From NCBI GenBank assembly GCA_038251405.1, contig JBBSBH010000006.1, positions 109,959 to 173,958 on the forward strand: 64,000 nucleotides of DNA. The letters are read 5' to 3'. The notes under the pieces were generated by a model. The model was not told the origin of the DNA. It saw only the letters and a list, made by a program, of their open reading frames with translations, and did not search any database. Source of the stretch: JADJLQ01 sp038251405 (GTDB lineage Bacteria; Bacteroidota; Bacteroidia; Chitinophagales; Saprospiraceae). How positions within the stretch are numbered: position 1 is the first letter of the stretch; each line of letters starts with the position of its first letter. Both the position numbers and the translations under genes were made by a program. This document shows positions 7,803 through 15,973 of this stretch, one piece after another.

Positions 7803-9872
7803 TTAATGACCACTACTATCCTCTTTGTAGAAATTGTAAGTTTCCACCTGAGATCGAATCAGAATAGATTTTGATTTTTTTCTATGTTCATTTAAATGAC
7901 CATGGGTGAGTAATCTGGCTTTTACATTATCTTTCCATTGAAGGTCAATTACATATTTTATTTTTTCTTTCAGTGCGAGATCAAATATGGGAAAGGCTGT
8001 TTCTATACGAAAGCTAAGATTTCGCTCCATAAAATCTGCTGAAGAAAGTAATATTTTTTCTTTTCCACCGTGGTTAAATATAAACACTCTTGCATGTTCC
8101 AGAAATCGGTCTACTATACTGATAGCTTCTATATTTTCACTAAGTCCCTTTTCCCCTGCGCTAATGCAAGAAATACCTCTTATAATCAATTTTATTTTTA
8201 CTCCTAACTGTGACGCTTTATAAAATAAGGTGATCATCTCTTTGTCTTCCAGGCTATTCAATTTGATCATCATGGCCGCGGGCCTTTTTTGTTTAGCCTC
8301 ATTAATTTCAAATTCCACCAGTTTTTTAAGCTCTTCCCTTAGGTTTACTTTACCTACCAATAAATGTTTGAATGGAATTTTGGGTTTTACTCCGGATTCA
8401 AGGAAGTCAAATATCTTTTTTACTTCTGATGTATACCGGTAATCGGAAGAAAACAAACCATAATCTGAATAGATCAATGCAGTATCTTCATTAAAATTAC
8501 CTGTACTTAGATACGTGTACGTTTTGTATCTATTACCTTCTTTGCGTCTGACCCAGGCTATTTTCGAATGTACTTTTAGGCCAGGGAAGCTGTAATATAC
8601 TTTGGCGCCAGCTTTTTCCAGTTTTTCACCCCATCGCAAATTAGCCTCCTCATCAAATCGTGCTTTTACTTCAATAAAGACGCTTACTTCCTTTCCACCA
8701 CGGGCCGCATCCATCAGGGCATCCATTATTCTGGATTCCTTGGCTACCCGATACTGTACCACTTTAATATGAGTTACCTGTGGATCTTTTGATGCCTCTT
8801 CGAAAAATTTAATGACCGATTCATACTTTTGATAGGGGACCTGTATCATATGATCTCCCTTGGAAATTACTTCGAATATATCATCAGCCAGCTCAATAGG
8901 CGCATAAGTCATAGGCAATAACGGGGCTTCTTTTAAAATCGATTTTCCGAAATCAGGGAATTTGAAAAAATCAAAATTGTTATGATATTTCCCCTCCGGG
9001 ATGAGCGATCCATTAGTAATACTGAATGTTTTTTGCAATAATTTAAGCATATTAGGAGGCATCGTTCTGTCATACACTAATCTTGATACAGATCCGACAT
9101 TTCTTTTTATAAGACTTTTTTTGATCTTAGCCACCAGGTCGCCTTTATATTCGTCTTCAATATACAATTCTGAATCCCGGGTAAGCTTGAAAGAATACGC
9201 CTGCTGTAAATAGAATCCCGGAAATACATGCTGTACGCTCAATCTTACAATATCGTCTAACATCATCAGATGATGCTCATGTCTTTTATTCTCAGGAAGT
9301 ATAATGAATCTGGGTAATTGATCAGAGGGTAGCCTTACTATGGCATATTGATTTTGCTTTTTACTCGATTTTTTGTCTACCAGGTGCAGAAATAAATATA
9401 AGGCTCCGCTATTTAAAAAAGGCTTTATTTTTCCATCAATCAAAAGAATAGGTTGGATATAAGCTTGCAAATATTCCTTGAAATAATCATCCACAAAATC
9501 AATTTGCCTGGCGGTTAGTCCATCCGGAGAATCGATGAATATTCCATTTAAACTCAACTCAGGGAGTATTTGTTGATTGAATATTTTATTGAGTTCCTGC
9601 TGATGACTATTTACTACATTTAAAATTGATTTTAATAAAGCTTCTGGTTGAAAATTGAGTTGTTTTTTTGTTTCCTTTCCAGTCTTGACTAGTCTTCTGA
9701 TCTGCGCTACTCTTACTTTAAAAAATTCTTCTAAATTGGACGAGTAAATGGCCACAAACTTGAGCCTGTCCAATAATGGAACGGTAAGATCTTTTGCCTC
9801 CTGCAGAACTCTATAATTAAACATCAGCCAACTCAAATCTCTTTCAAGAAAGGGCAAAATCTTTTTATTCAT
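7803..9872 (-). CDS. ppk1: polyphosphate kinase 1
   Basis: The 689-residue protein opens with FLERDLSWLMFNYRVLQEA, a hallmark of the PPK1 N domain, and has the phospholipase-D-like C-terminal domains: FIEVKARFDEEANLRW, then the autophosphorylated-histidine region GLKVHSKIAWV near residue 430, STGNFNEDTA, and the HGGKEKILLSSADFMERNL segment. PPK1 reversibly polymerises ATP gamma-phosphate into polyphosphate, typically at the inner membrane. Length agrees with the family. It is the first gene of the leftward run with purB and the carotenoid genes; the 200-base gap to tpiA on its other side is a divergent promoter region. Confidence 0.96.
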   Translation of the reverse strand: MNKKILPFLERDLSWLMFNYRVLQEAKDLTVPLLDRLKFVAIYSSNLEEFFKVRVAQIRRLVKTGKETKKQLNFQPEALLKSILNVVNSHQQELNKIFNQQILPELSLNGIFIDSPDGLTARQIDFVDDYFKEYLQAYIQPILLIDGKIKPFLNSGALYLFLHLVDKKSSKKQNQYAIVRLPSDQLPRFIILPENKRHEHHLMMLDDIVRLSVQHVFPGFYLQQAYSFKLTRDSELYIEDEYKGDLVAKIKKSLIKRNVGSVSRLVYDRTMPPNMLKLLQKTFSITNGSLIPEGKYHNNFDFFKFPDFGKSILKEAPLLPMTYAPIELADDIFEVISKGDHMIQVPYQKYESVIKFFEEASKDPQVTHIKVVQYRVAKESRIMDALMDAARGGKEVSVFIEVKARFDEEANLRWGEKLEKAGAKVYYSFPGLKVHSKIAWVRRKEGNRYKTYTYLSTGNFNEDTALIYSDYGLFSSDYRYTSEVKKIFDFLESGVKPKIPFKHLLVGKVNLREELKKLVEFEINEAKQKRPAAMMIKLNSLEDKEMITLFYKASQLGVKIKLIIRGISCISAGEKGLSENIEAISIVDRFLEHARVFIFNHGGKEKILLSSADFMERNLSFRIETAFPIFDLALKEKIKYVIDLQWKDNVKARLLTHGHLNEHRKKSKSILIRSQVETYNFYKEDSSGH

Positions 9873-10074
9873 ATTTTACTTCAAAAGACGCAATTTAAAT
9901 GTTTCATTCTGAAACGATTGTAAATTTCAATATTAAATTTATATAAGCCCCTGTAGTCATTGTAAACCAAATTTCTACACATTTTTTATTCTATTATTTC
10001 AGAATCTTTTTGCGTGAATGGTCGTCCAATTATGGAGGATTTTTACCTTTATGGCAATTAAAAATATCAATAGA

Positions 10075-10827
10075 ATGACTAGGAAAAAAATAGTGGCTGG
10101 TAATTGGAAAATGAATACAACGGTCTCCGATGGAGTACTCCTGGCAAAGACCCTGGCAGAAAACTATAACCAGCAGGAACCTAAAATGATCATAATCCCA
10201 CCTTTTACTCATTTATTTCCTGTGGTTGCAGCTCTAAATGGCTCAGCTCTTGGCGTGGGGGCTCAAAATTGTCATCAGGAAGAGAAAGGAGCATTTACTG
10301 GAGAAATTTCTGCCAAAATGCTATCATCTATACAAGTTCCATATGTAGTACTGGGTCACTCAGAACGCAGGCAATTTTTTGGAGAGCAAGATATTTTACT
10401 AGCCGCTAAAATTGATGCGGCATTAAGCGCAGGACTGATTCCCATCTTTTGTGTAGGGGAGTCATTAGATATTAGAAATGAAGGCAAACAAAATGAATTT
10501 GTTCGATTGCAATTACAAAATGGCCTGTTTCATCTCTCCACAGATCAATTTGCTAAAATCGTCATAGCCTATGAGCCTATATGGGCTATTGGAACCGGTG
10601 TTACGGCTTCACCTGAGCAAGCCCAGGATATGCATCAATTTATCCGTAAACAGATAAACCAGGCATATGGAGAAGCCATTGCTGATGAATTTACCATTTT
10701 ATATGGCGGCTCAGTTAAGGGTTCCAATGCAAAAGAAATTTTTGCAAAACCTGATGTAGATGGTGCCTTAGTGGGGGGTGCTTCTCTGGATGCTATGGAC
10801 TTTTTAAAGATTGCCAGATCTTTTTGA
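10075..10827 (+). CDS. tpiA: triosephosphate isomerase
   Basis: Starting at the ATG at 10075 gives a 250-residue protein, MTRKKIVAGNWKMN, which matches the usual start of the family; earlier in-frame starts (10018, 10051) would add residues that other TPIs lack. Lys12 (GNWKMN), His95 (VVLGHSERRQ) and Glu167 (AYEPIWAIGTG) form the catalytic set, and ILYGGSV binds phosphate. The enzyme interconverts dihydroxyacetone phosphate and glyceraldehyde 3-phosphate in the cytosol. fbaA, its glycolytic neighbour in the pathway, is about 4 kb downstream but not in the same operon. Confidence 0.96.
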   Translation: MTRKKIVAGNWKMNTTVSDGVLLAKTLAENYNQQEPKMIIIPPFTHLFPVVAALNGSALGVGAQNCHQEEKGAFTGEISAKMLSSIQVPYVVLGHSERRQFFGEQDILLAAKIDAALSAGLIPIFCVGESLDIRNEGKQNEFVRLQLQNGLFHLSTDQFAKIVIAYEPIWAIGTGVTASPEQAQDMHQFIRKQINQAYGEAIADEFTILYGGSVKGSNAKEIFAKPDVDGALVGGASLDAMDFLKIARSF

Positions 10828-10837
10828 CCACTTATTC

Positions 10838-10883
10838 ATTTTGCAAAATTGAAGTATACTTCGTTTGACTAAAAATATTTAGT
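10838..10883. promoter_or_regulatory. three stacked palindromes upstream of the S24 repressor gene
   Basis: Three inverted repeats lie in 46 bases: ATTTTGCAAAAT (10838-10849, perfect), GAAGTATACTTC (10851-10862, perfect) and ACTAAAAATATTTAGT (10868-10883, six-base arms). They sit between the tpiA stop and a TATATTTG -7 element for the repressor gene. Their position fits operators for the repressor itself; a weak tpiA terminator is the alternative. Confidence 0.45.
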
Positions 10884-10912
10884 AAAATATGTCCAACTAT
10901 CACATTTCTGCT

Positions 10913-10920
10913 TATATTTG
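10913..10920 (+). promoter_or_regulatory. -7 element (TATATTTG) of the S24 repressor gene
   Basis: TATATTTG matches the Bacteroidota sigma-70 -7 consensus TAnnTTTG and lies 30 bases before the ATG at 10951. No good -33 TTG is present at the usual distance, which may mean a weak or regulated promoter. It overlaps an upstream in-frame TTG codon, which argues that translation starts at 10951 instead. Confidence 0.5.
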
Positions 10921-10950
10921 AGGCTTAAACATATATCATATTTTTTTAAT

Positions 10951-11784
10951 ATGAACGCTTTGTCCCAACGGTTTCACGAATGTATTAAAGCACTTTGCGC
11001 TCAGGAAAAGGTGCGATCTTTGAGGCAATTTGCACTTTCCTTAGATTATTTACCAGAGAATTTTGTCAATATCCTGCCGCTGTTACATGATAGTCATGAT
11101 TTGGTACATAAGGCTTGTAAAATGTATAATATTCGCATGCCTTACCTGCTTACCGGTGAGGGCGATATGTTTAATGAGGAAAAGTCGACCAAGGAATTCA
11201 GAGTGCTTACGATAGTCACCGATAAGCAAAATGAGGAGCGAATAGTGCATGTACCTATTCCTGCCCAGGCAGGTTATGTAAGTGATATGGCAGATTCTAC
11301 TTTTTACTCAGAGCTGCCTACCTATTCGCTACCAGATTATCGATTTAGCCAAGGCACACACCGGTCGTTTGATGTATCAGGCGATAGTATGGAGCCCAGG
11401 CTGGCTGATGGGGATACCGTAGTTTGTAGTTTTATAGAGCCTTCTCAGTGGCTGCATGGAATAAAAGATGATCATATCTATGTGATAGCTACCAATACAG
11501 ATGTCATAGTGAAAAGGGTAAATAACGAATTGAGGAAGAATCGTTCACTTTATTGTATTTCAGATAATGATTCATACAGGCCTTTTCATTTAGCTGCTGA
11601 AAGTATCAGAGAAATTTGGTTTGTAAGATTGCGCATTGCAGCCTTTAATCATGGTAAGTATACCAGTCCATTAGAGCAAATTTTGCAACACCAGGATGAA
11701 ACTATCCATGAACAACAGGAGATGATCCGCTTTTTAAAGCAGACTATCGAAAAATTTAGCCCGATGTCCAACACAATGGGTTAA
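10951..11784 (+). CDS. S24-family repressor with LexA/CI-type peptidase domain
   Basis: The ATG at 10951 gives 277 residues. The N-terminal 75 residues resemble phage-type repressor helices, with the tail NIRMPYLLTGEGDMF. The C-terminal half is an S24 peptidase: Ser146 in SGDSMEP and Lys188 in DVIVKRV form the Ser/Lys dyad, and an Ala-Gly pair in PAQAGY (107-108) is where such proteins cut themselves. A short C-terminal coiled-coil-like segment (ILQHQDETIHEQQEMIRFL) follows. Self-cleavage after DNA damage is the family behaviour but not proven here. No prophage genes or SOS genes flank it; only a 73-residue protein follows 13 bases later. Confidence 0.85.
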   Translation: MNALSQRFHECIKALCAQEKVRSLRQFALSLDYLPENFVNILPLLHDSHDLVHKACKMYNIRMPYLLTGEGDMFNEEKSTKEFRVLTIVTDKQNEERIVHVPIPAQAGYVSDMADSTFYSELPTYSLPDYRFSQGTHRSFDVSGDSMEPRLADGDTVVCSFIEPSQWLHGIKDDHIYVIATNTDVIVKRVNNELRKNRSLYCISDNDSYRPFHLAAESIREIWFVRLRIAAFNHGKYTSPLEQILQHQDETIHEQQEMIRFLKQTIEKFSPMSNTMG

Positions 11785-11797
11785 ATTTGTTTTTAGC

Positions 11798-12019
11798 ATG
11801 AAATCAATCAAAATCAATGGTACTGTAGAGTATATCAATATTGCTACAGGATTCTGGGCTGTCATAGGCGATAATGGTGAAAAATACAGACCTGTGCATA
11901 TGCCTGATCAACTAAAAATACAAGGCAAAAAAATTACCTGCCGGATAAAGCCCATTGAGGAAGAATTTTCAATCATGATGTGGGGACAGCCAGTGAAAGT
12001 GGTGAGTTTCGAAACCTAG
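11798..12019 (+). CDS. small conserved-looking protein, unknown function
   Basis: The 73-residue protein starts MKSIKINGTVEYINIATGFW and is rich in short beta-strand segments (WAVIGDNGEKYRPVHMP, KKITCRIKPI, PVKVVSFE), consistent with a small OB- or SH3-like barrel. It has no signal peptide or membrane helix. It follows the S24 repressor by 13 bases on the same strand and is probably co-transcribed. I do not recognise the family; a nucleic-acid or metal-binding role would be a guess. Confidence 0.7.
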   Translation: MKSIKINGTVEYINIATGFWAVIGDNGEKYRPVHMPDQLKIQGKKITCRIKPIEEEFSIMMWGQPVKVVSFET

Positions 12020-12235
12020 TCTAAAAAATGATTTTGATTTAGCCGCAGCATATGCCTGAAAGAGGAATGGATTTTTTACTGGTTTGTGACATTTACCAAT
12101 CGTATAAGATTATACTTTAGAGCTTTTTTAAAAAGTCACTTCCTGGATAAAATCCATTAAAAAATTTTCAATTATAATACGAACCAATCACTAATGTGAA
12201 TAGTTTCTAAGCCTGGTCAAAAGATTTATTCAATC

Positions 12236-13771
12236 CTAGTGTGATGAAATTACTGCTGAGACTGCTTTTTCGGCATTAATTATTCTACCCGTTTTATCAG
12301 GCGTTTTACTTAAAGATCCGGTTTCTGAAAGTATTTGATATACCTGGTCTGTAGTCAATTCGGGTTTTATACTTTTTAATAAAGCTACTAATCCTGTAAC
12401 ATAGGGTGCAGCCATGCTGGTACCATTAAATGATGCATATTGGTTATTGGGGATAGTACTGAAAATATCTGTTCCCGGAGCTGCTATTTTATTTTTTATG
12501 AATTCTACACTATTGGAGAAAGAAGATTTATTAAAATTAGTATCTATTGCACTGACCGTAATTACTCCATCAGCATTGGCAGGAGCATAATGGCGGGCAT
12601 CTGCATTATCATTTCCAGCAGCTACCACCACTATACATCCTTTTAGATTAGCATATTCTACAGCTTCACTATAAGCTTTTTGCCTTGAATCCAGCGATAA
12701 GCCACCCAGGGACAGGTTGATTACCGTGGCTCCATTATCTGTAGCTTTTAGCATTCCATTTATAATATCCCGTTGAGTACCTGCACCGTAAAAACCAAGC
12801 ACTTTTATACTGGTGATGGAAACAAATTCGTTCGATGGAATAACAGAACTGATGCCTTTACCATTATTAGAAATAGCAGCTGCAATACCTGCTACGTGCG
12901 TTCCATGTCCTTTATCATCAGTATCATTTTTAGCATCAATGGATACATATTGATCCTTTAGATCTTCATGATTGCCGTCTATGCCAGTATCCAGAATAAA
13001 GATCTTAGATTTTTTCCTGACCTTCAATATACCAGATTTATAGAGCTTATAAATTTCGTTCCAGCCCAGAGCATCTGCTGCCCATTGTTTAGAAGCATAT
13101 GGATCGTTGACTAGGGGCTTAAAAACCCGGTTAATATCATGGGCAGGGATATCTGGTTCTACTTGTATTTTTTCATTGTTTTCCAGCCATGAAATACATT
13201 TTAAAGAGCTTAACTGAGCCTTAATATCTATAATATTCTTTTCCTGATCTTCGGGTATTTCTATCGAATAATAATTGTCCAGGGTGGTATGCTCAGCTTC
13301 ATTCATAGAGAAAGCCGGTTGAACCATTAAATCATGGCTTTCTACAAATGATTTTAAAATAGGGTAGGAAGATTTATCATCTAATGAAACTAATAACTCC
13401 CATTCGTTTTCAGTGTTGATTACGGCCTGGTGATTATACACCTGAGCTCTCTGCCATTCTCCGAGGAACAATTTTGAAAATGCATATAACAGTATGACAC
13501 TCAGCCAATAGATACTTTTATACTTACCTAATAATTGGAATAATAGAGAAGTAATACCTAATAATAAAAGATCTTTTACTAAGATGATCAGTTTTGACTC
13601 AGCCGTTACTTGAATGAAAGAAAATGAAATGGCATAGATAGTAATTCCAATGACTAAGCCCAGCTGTGCTAATTTTGCCCAGCCACCTTTATCTTTAAGG
13701 GCATGCCAAAGCACTAATGCGAAAGTGGCAATCCAAAATCCTTTCGAATACCAAGACACCAGGTAATTCAT
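12236..13771 (-). CDS. membrane-anchored subtilisin-like (S8) serine protease
   Basis: The 511-residue protein has three to four N-terminal transmembrane helices (about 10-24, 34-52, 60-82, 86-103), then an inhibitor-like propeptide region (about 124-205), then a complete subtilase domain. The catalytic triad is Asp261 (FILDTGIDG), His289 (KGHGTHVAG) and Ser452 (FNGTSMAAP), with the oxyanion Asn in VVAAGND. The propeptide segment ENEWELLVSLDDKSSYPILK resembles an I9-type fold. Secreted subtilases usually have a cleavable signal peptide, so a polytopic membrane anchor is unusual. The active site should lie on the periplasmic side, although this depends on the helix count. It stands alone on the leftward strand, divergent from trxB. 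Confidence 0.9.
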   Translation of the reverse strand: MNYLVSWYSKGFWIATFALVLWHALKDKGGWAKLAQLGLVIGITIYAISFSFIQVTAESKLIILVKDLLLLGITSLLFQLLGKYKSIYWLSVILLYAFSKLFLGEWQRAQVYNHQAVINTENEWELLVSLDDKSSYPILKSFVESHDLMVQPAFSMNEAEHTTLDNYYSIEIPEDQEKNIIDIKAQLSSLKCISWLENNEKIQVEPDIPAHDINRVFKPLVNDPYASKQWAADALGWNEIYKLYKSGILKVRKKSKIFILDTGIDGNHEDLKDQYVSIDAKNDTDDKGHGTHVAGIAAAISNNGKGISSVIPSNEFVSITSIKVLGFYGAGTQRDIINGMLKATDNGATVINLSLGGLSLDSRQKAYSEAVEYANLKGCIVVVAAGNDNADARHYAPANADGVITVSAIDTNFNKSSFSNSVEFIKNKIAAPGTDIFSTIPNNQYASFNGTSMAAPYVTGLVALLKSIKPELTTDQVYQILSETGSLSKTPDKTGRIINAEKAVSAVISSH

Positions 13772-13896
13772 ACTACGAACTAACTACTTATTTTCAATAA
13801 AACAAAAAAAAATCGTTGAACATGTGGTTTTTACAGACGAAATATAGTGGTATTGATCTATCTGATTCCAATACTCAAAAACCACTTGAAAAGCTT

Positions 13897-13904
13897 TAAC
13901 TTTG
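13897..13904 (+). promoter_or_regulatory. -7 element (TAACTTTG) of trxB
   Basis: TAACTTTG matches TAnnTTTG and ends only nine bases before the trxB ATG at 13914. Transcription would therefore start almost at the start codon, leaving little or no leader. No -33 TTG is found at standard spacing. Confidence 0.5.
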
Positions 13905-13913
13905 CACCTCATT

Positions 13914-14846
13914 ATGGAAAAACATCACTGTGTTATTATTGGATCTGGACCGGCAGGATACACTGCAGCTATTTATGCTGCCCGAGCTGGCATGCAACCA
14001 TTATTGTACACGGGTACTGAACCAGGTGGTCAGTTAACCCTTACATCTGATGTAGAAAATTTTCCAGGATATCCTAATGGAATTTTAGGCCCTGAGATGA
14101 TGGAAGATTTGAGGAAACAAGCAGAACGGTTTGGTACCATACTCAGATATGAAAGGATAGAAAAAGTGGATTTTACAGGTCCAAAGCATAAATTAGTGTC
14201 AGAAGCAGGACTTGACATAGAGGCGGATGCAGTCATCATTTCTACCGGAGCCAGTGCAAAGTGGCTCGGATTACCATCGGAAAAGACATTTATGAATAAA
14301 GGAGTAAGTGCATGCGCTGTATGTGATGGCTTTTTCTTTAGAGGCAAAGAAGTGGCAGTAGTAGGCGGCGGTGATACAGCTGCCGAGGAAGCCTTATATC
14401 TTTCTAAACTTTGTACTAAGGTACACTTGATAGTAAGACGAGATGAGCTCCGAGCTTCTAAAATAATGCAGGAAAGAGTACTCCAGGCCCCTAATATTCA
14501 GGAATGGTGGAATACTGAAACATTAGAAATTAAAGGGGAAAAATCCGTGCAATCCATGGTTTTGAAAAATAATAAAACCAATGAAATCGCAGAAATCCCT
14601 GTTTCAGGATTTTTTGTGGCCATAGGGCATAAACCCAATACAGATATATTTAATGGATGGCTGGACATGGATGATAGTGGCTATTTAATTGCAGAACCAG
14701 GTACCAGTAAAACGAATCGCCCCGGAGTATTTGTAAGTGGTGATGCTCAGGATAAAGTATATAGACAAGCGGTGACCGCTGCCGGTACCGGTTGTATGGC
14801 GGCATTAGACGCAGAAAGGTATCTCAGTCATTTGGGCGTTATCTAA
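13914..14846 (+). CDS. trxB: thioredoxin-disulfide reductase
   Basis: The ATG at 13914 (MEKHHCVIIGSGPAGYTA) gives 310 residues, the usual size. An FAD motif at 7-15, the redox-active pair Cys134-Ala-Val-Cys137 in SACAVCDG, an NADPH motif (VVGGGDTAAEEALYL) and the C-terminal FVSGDAQDKVYRQ segment are all present. The enzyme passes electrons from NADPH to thioredoxin in the cytosol. A -7 element sits directly upstream, and fbaA follows 33 bases later on the same strand, so the two may be co-transcribed. An upstream start at 13902 would fall inside the promoter-proximal leader and is less likely. Confidence 0.96.
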   Translation: MEKHHCVIIGSGPAGYTAAIYAARAGMQPLLYTGTEPGGQLTLTSDVENFPGYPNGILGPEMMEDLRKQAERFGTILRYERIEKVDFTGPKHKLVSEAGLDIEADAVIISTGASAKWLGLPSEKTFMNKGVSACAVCDGFFFRGKEVAVVGGGDTAAEEALYLSKLCTKVHLIVRRDELRASKIMQERVLQAPNIQEWWNTETLEIKGEKSVQSMVLKNNKTNEIAEIPVSGFFVAIGHKPNTDIFNGWLDMDDSGYLIAEPGTSKTNRPGVFVSGDAQDKVYRQAVTAAGTGCMAALDAERYLSHLGVI

Positions 14847-14879
14847 ATAAACTCAACTCAAAATAATTTAAAAATACTT

Positions 14880-15953
14880 ATGATAAATTCAAAATTAAAG
14901 CCAGGAGTCGTTTACGGACCATCCTTGAAAGAGCTTTATGATTATGCAAATGCTGATGGATTTGCTATTCCAGCTGTAAATGTAACTGGAACAAACACTA
15001 TAAATGCGGTATTAGAGACAGCACGTGAAGTAAATAGCCCGGTGATCATTCAATTTTCAAACGGAGGTGCTTCTTTTATTGCAGGTAAAGGAGTAAAAAA
15101 TGATGTGCAGCAGGCTTCTATCCTGGGCGCTGTTTCTGGTGCCATGCACATCCATATAATGGCAAAAACTTATGGTGTCCCGGTAGTGATCCACACTGAT
15201 CATTGCGCAAAAACCTTACTTCCCTGGGTAGATGGACTATTAGAGATAGGAGAAAAATATTTTAAGACTAAAGGCCATCCCTTATTCAGCAGCCATATGT
15301 TGGATTTAAGTGAAGAGCCTATTCATGAAAATATTTCCATAAGTAAAAAGTATTTTAAGAGAATGGCTCGCATAGGTATGGGCATTGAGATAGAACTGGG
15401 AGTCACTGGAGGAGAAGAAGATGGTGTAGATAATAGCAGTGTAGATAATTCAAAGTTGTACACGCAGCCTGAGCATGTGGCTCAAGCATACGAAGAGTTG
15501 TCTAAAATTGCCAATACCTTCACTGTTGCAGCTGCTTTTGGAAATGTACATGGTGTTTATGCTCCGGGAAATGTAGCTCTTAAACCAGTAATTCTTAAGA
15601 ACTCCCAAAATCATATCAAAGATCAATTCAAAACCACCGCAGACCAACCTGTAAATTTTGTATTCCATGGCGGTTCGGGTTGCTCAAGAGAAGATATCCG
15701 TGAAGCTATAAGCTATGGTGCTATTAAAATGAATATAGATACGGACATGCAATGGGCATTCTGGGAAGGTGTAAAAGAATATTACGATAAGAAAAAAGAC
15801 TATCTGCAGGCTCAGTTAGGTAATCCAGATGGTGCTGAGAAACCCAATAAGAGCCATTACGATCCGAGAAAATGGCTTCGTGCTGGTGAGGATAATTTCA
15901 AGAAAAGACTAAAGGCAGCTTTCGAAGATCTGAATTGCATCAATAAAAGTTGA
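14880..15953 (+). CDS. fbaA: class II fructose-bisphosphate aldolase
   Basis: The 357-residue protein has the zinc and substrate motifs of class IIa aldolases: VVIHTDHCAKTLLPW (about 103-117), IEIELGVTGGEEDGVDN, NVHGVYAPGN, the phosphate loop FHGGSG and the C-terminal KMNIDTDMQWAFW. It interconverts fructose 1,6-bisphosphate with dihydroxyacetone phosphate and glyceraldehyde 3-phosphate in the cytosol. Length and ends agree with E. coli FbaA. It is 33 bases downstream of trxB on the same strand and converges with the oxidase at 15974. Confidence 0.96.
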   Translation: MINSKLKPGVVYGPSLKELYDYANADGFAIPAVNVTGTNTINAVLETAREVNSPVIIQFSNGGASFIAGKGVKNDVQQASILGAVSGAMHIHIMAKTYGVPVVIHTDHCAKTLLPWVDGLLEIGEKYFKTKGHPLFSSHMLDLSEEPIHENISISKKYFKRMARIGMGIEIELGVTGGEEDGVDNSSVDNSKLYTQPEHVAQAYEELSKIANTFTVAAAFGNVHGVYAPGNVALKPVILKNSQNHIKDQFKTTADQPVNFVFHGGSGCSREDIREAISYGAIKMNIDTDMQWAFWEGVKEYYDKKKDYLQAQLGNPDGAEKPNKSHYDPRKWLRAGEDNFKKRLKAAFEDLNCINKS

Positions 15954-15973
15954 TCTAAACTTTCTTCACTAGA

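Noticed and set aside
10018..10074. Longer start for triosephosphate isomerase
   Set aside because: The conserved protein starts at MTRKKIVAGNWKMN (10075); the extra residues have no counterpart in the family.
10838..12019. Prophage remnant suggested by the CI/LexA-like repressor
   Set aside because: No integrase, structural phage gene or attachment site was found; the flanks are tpiA and a chromosomal protease.
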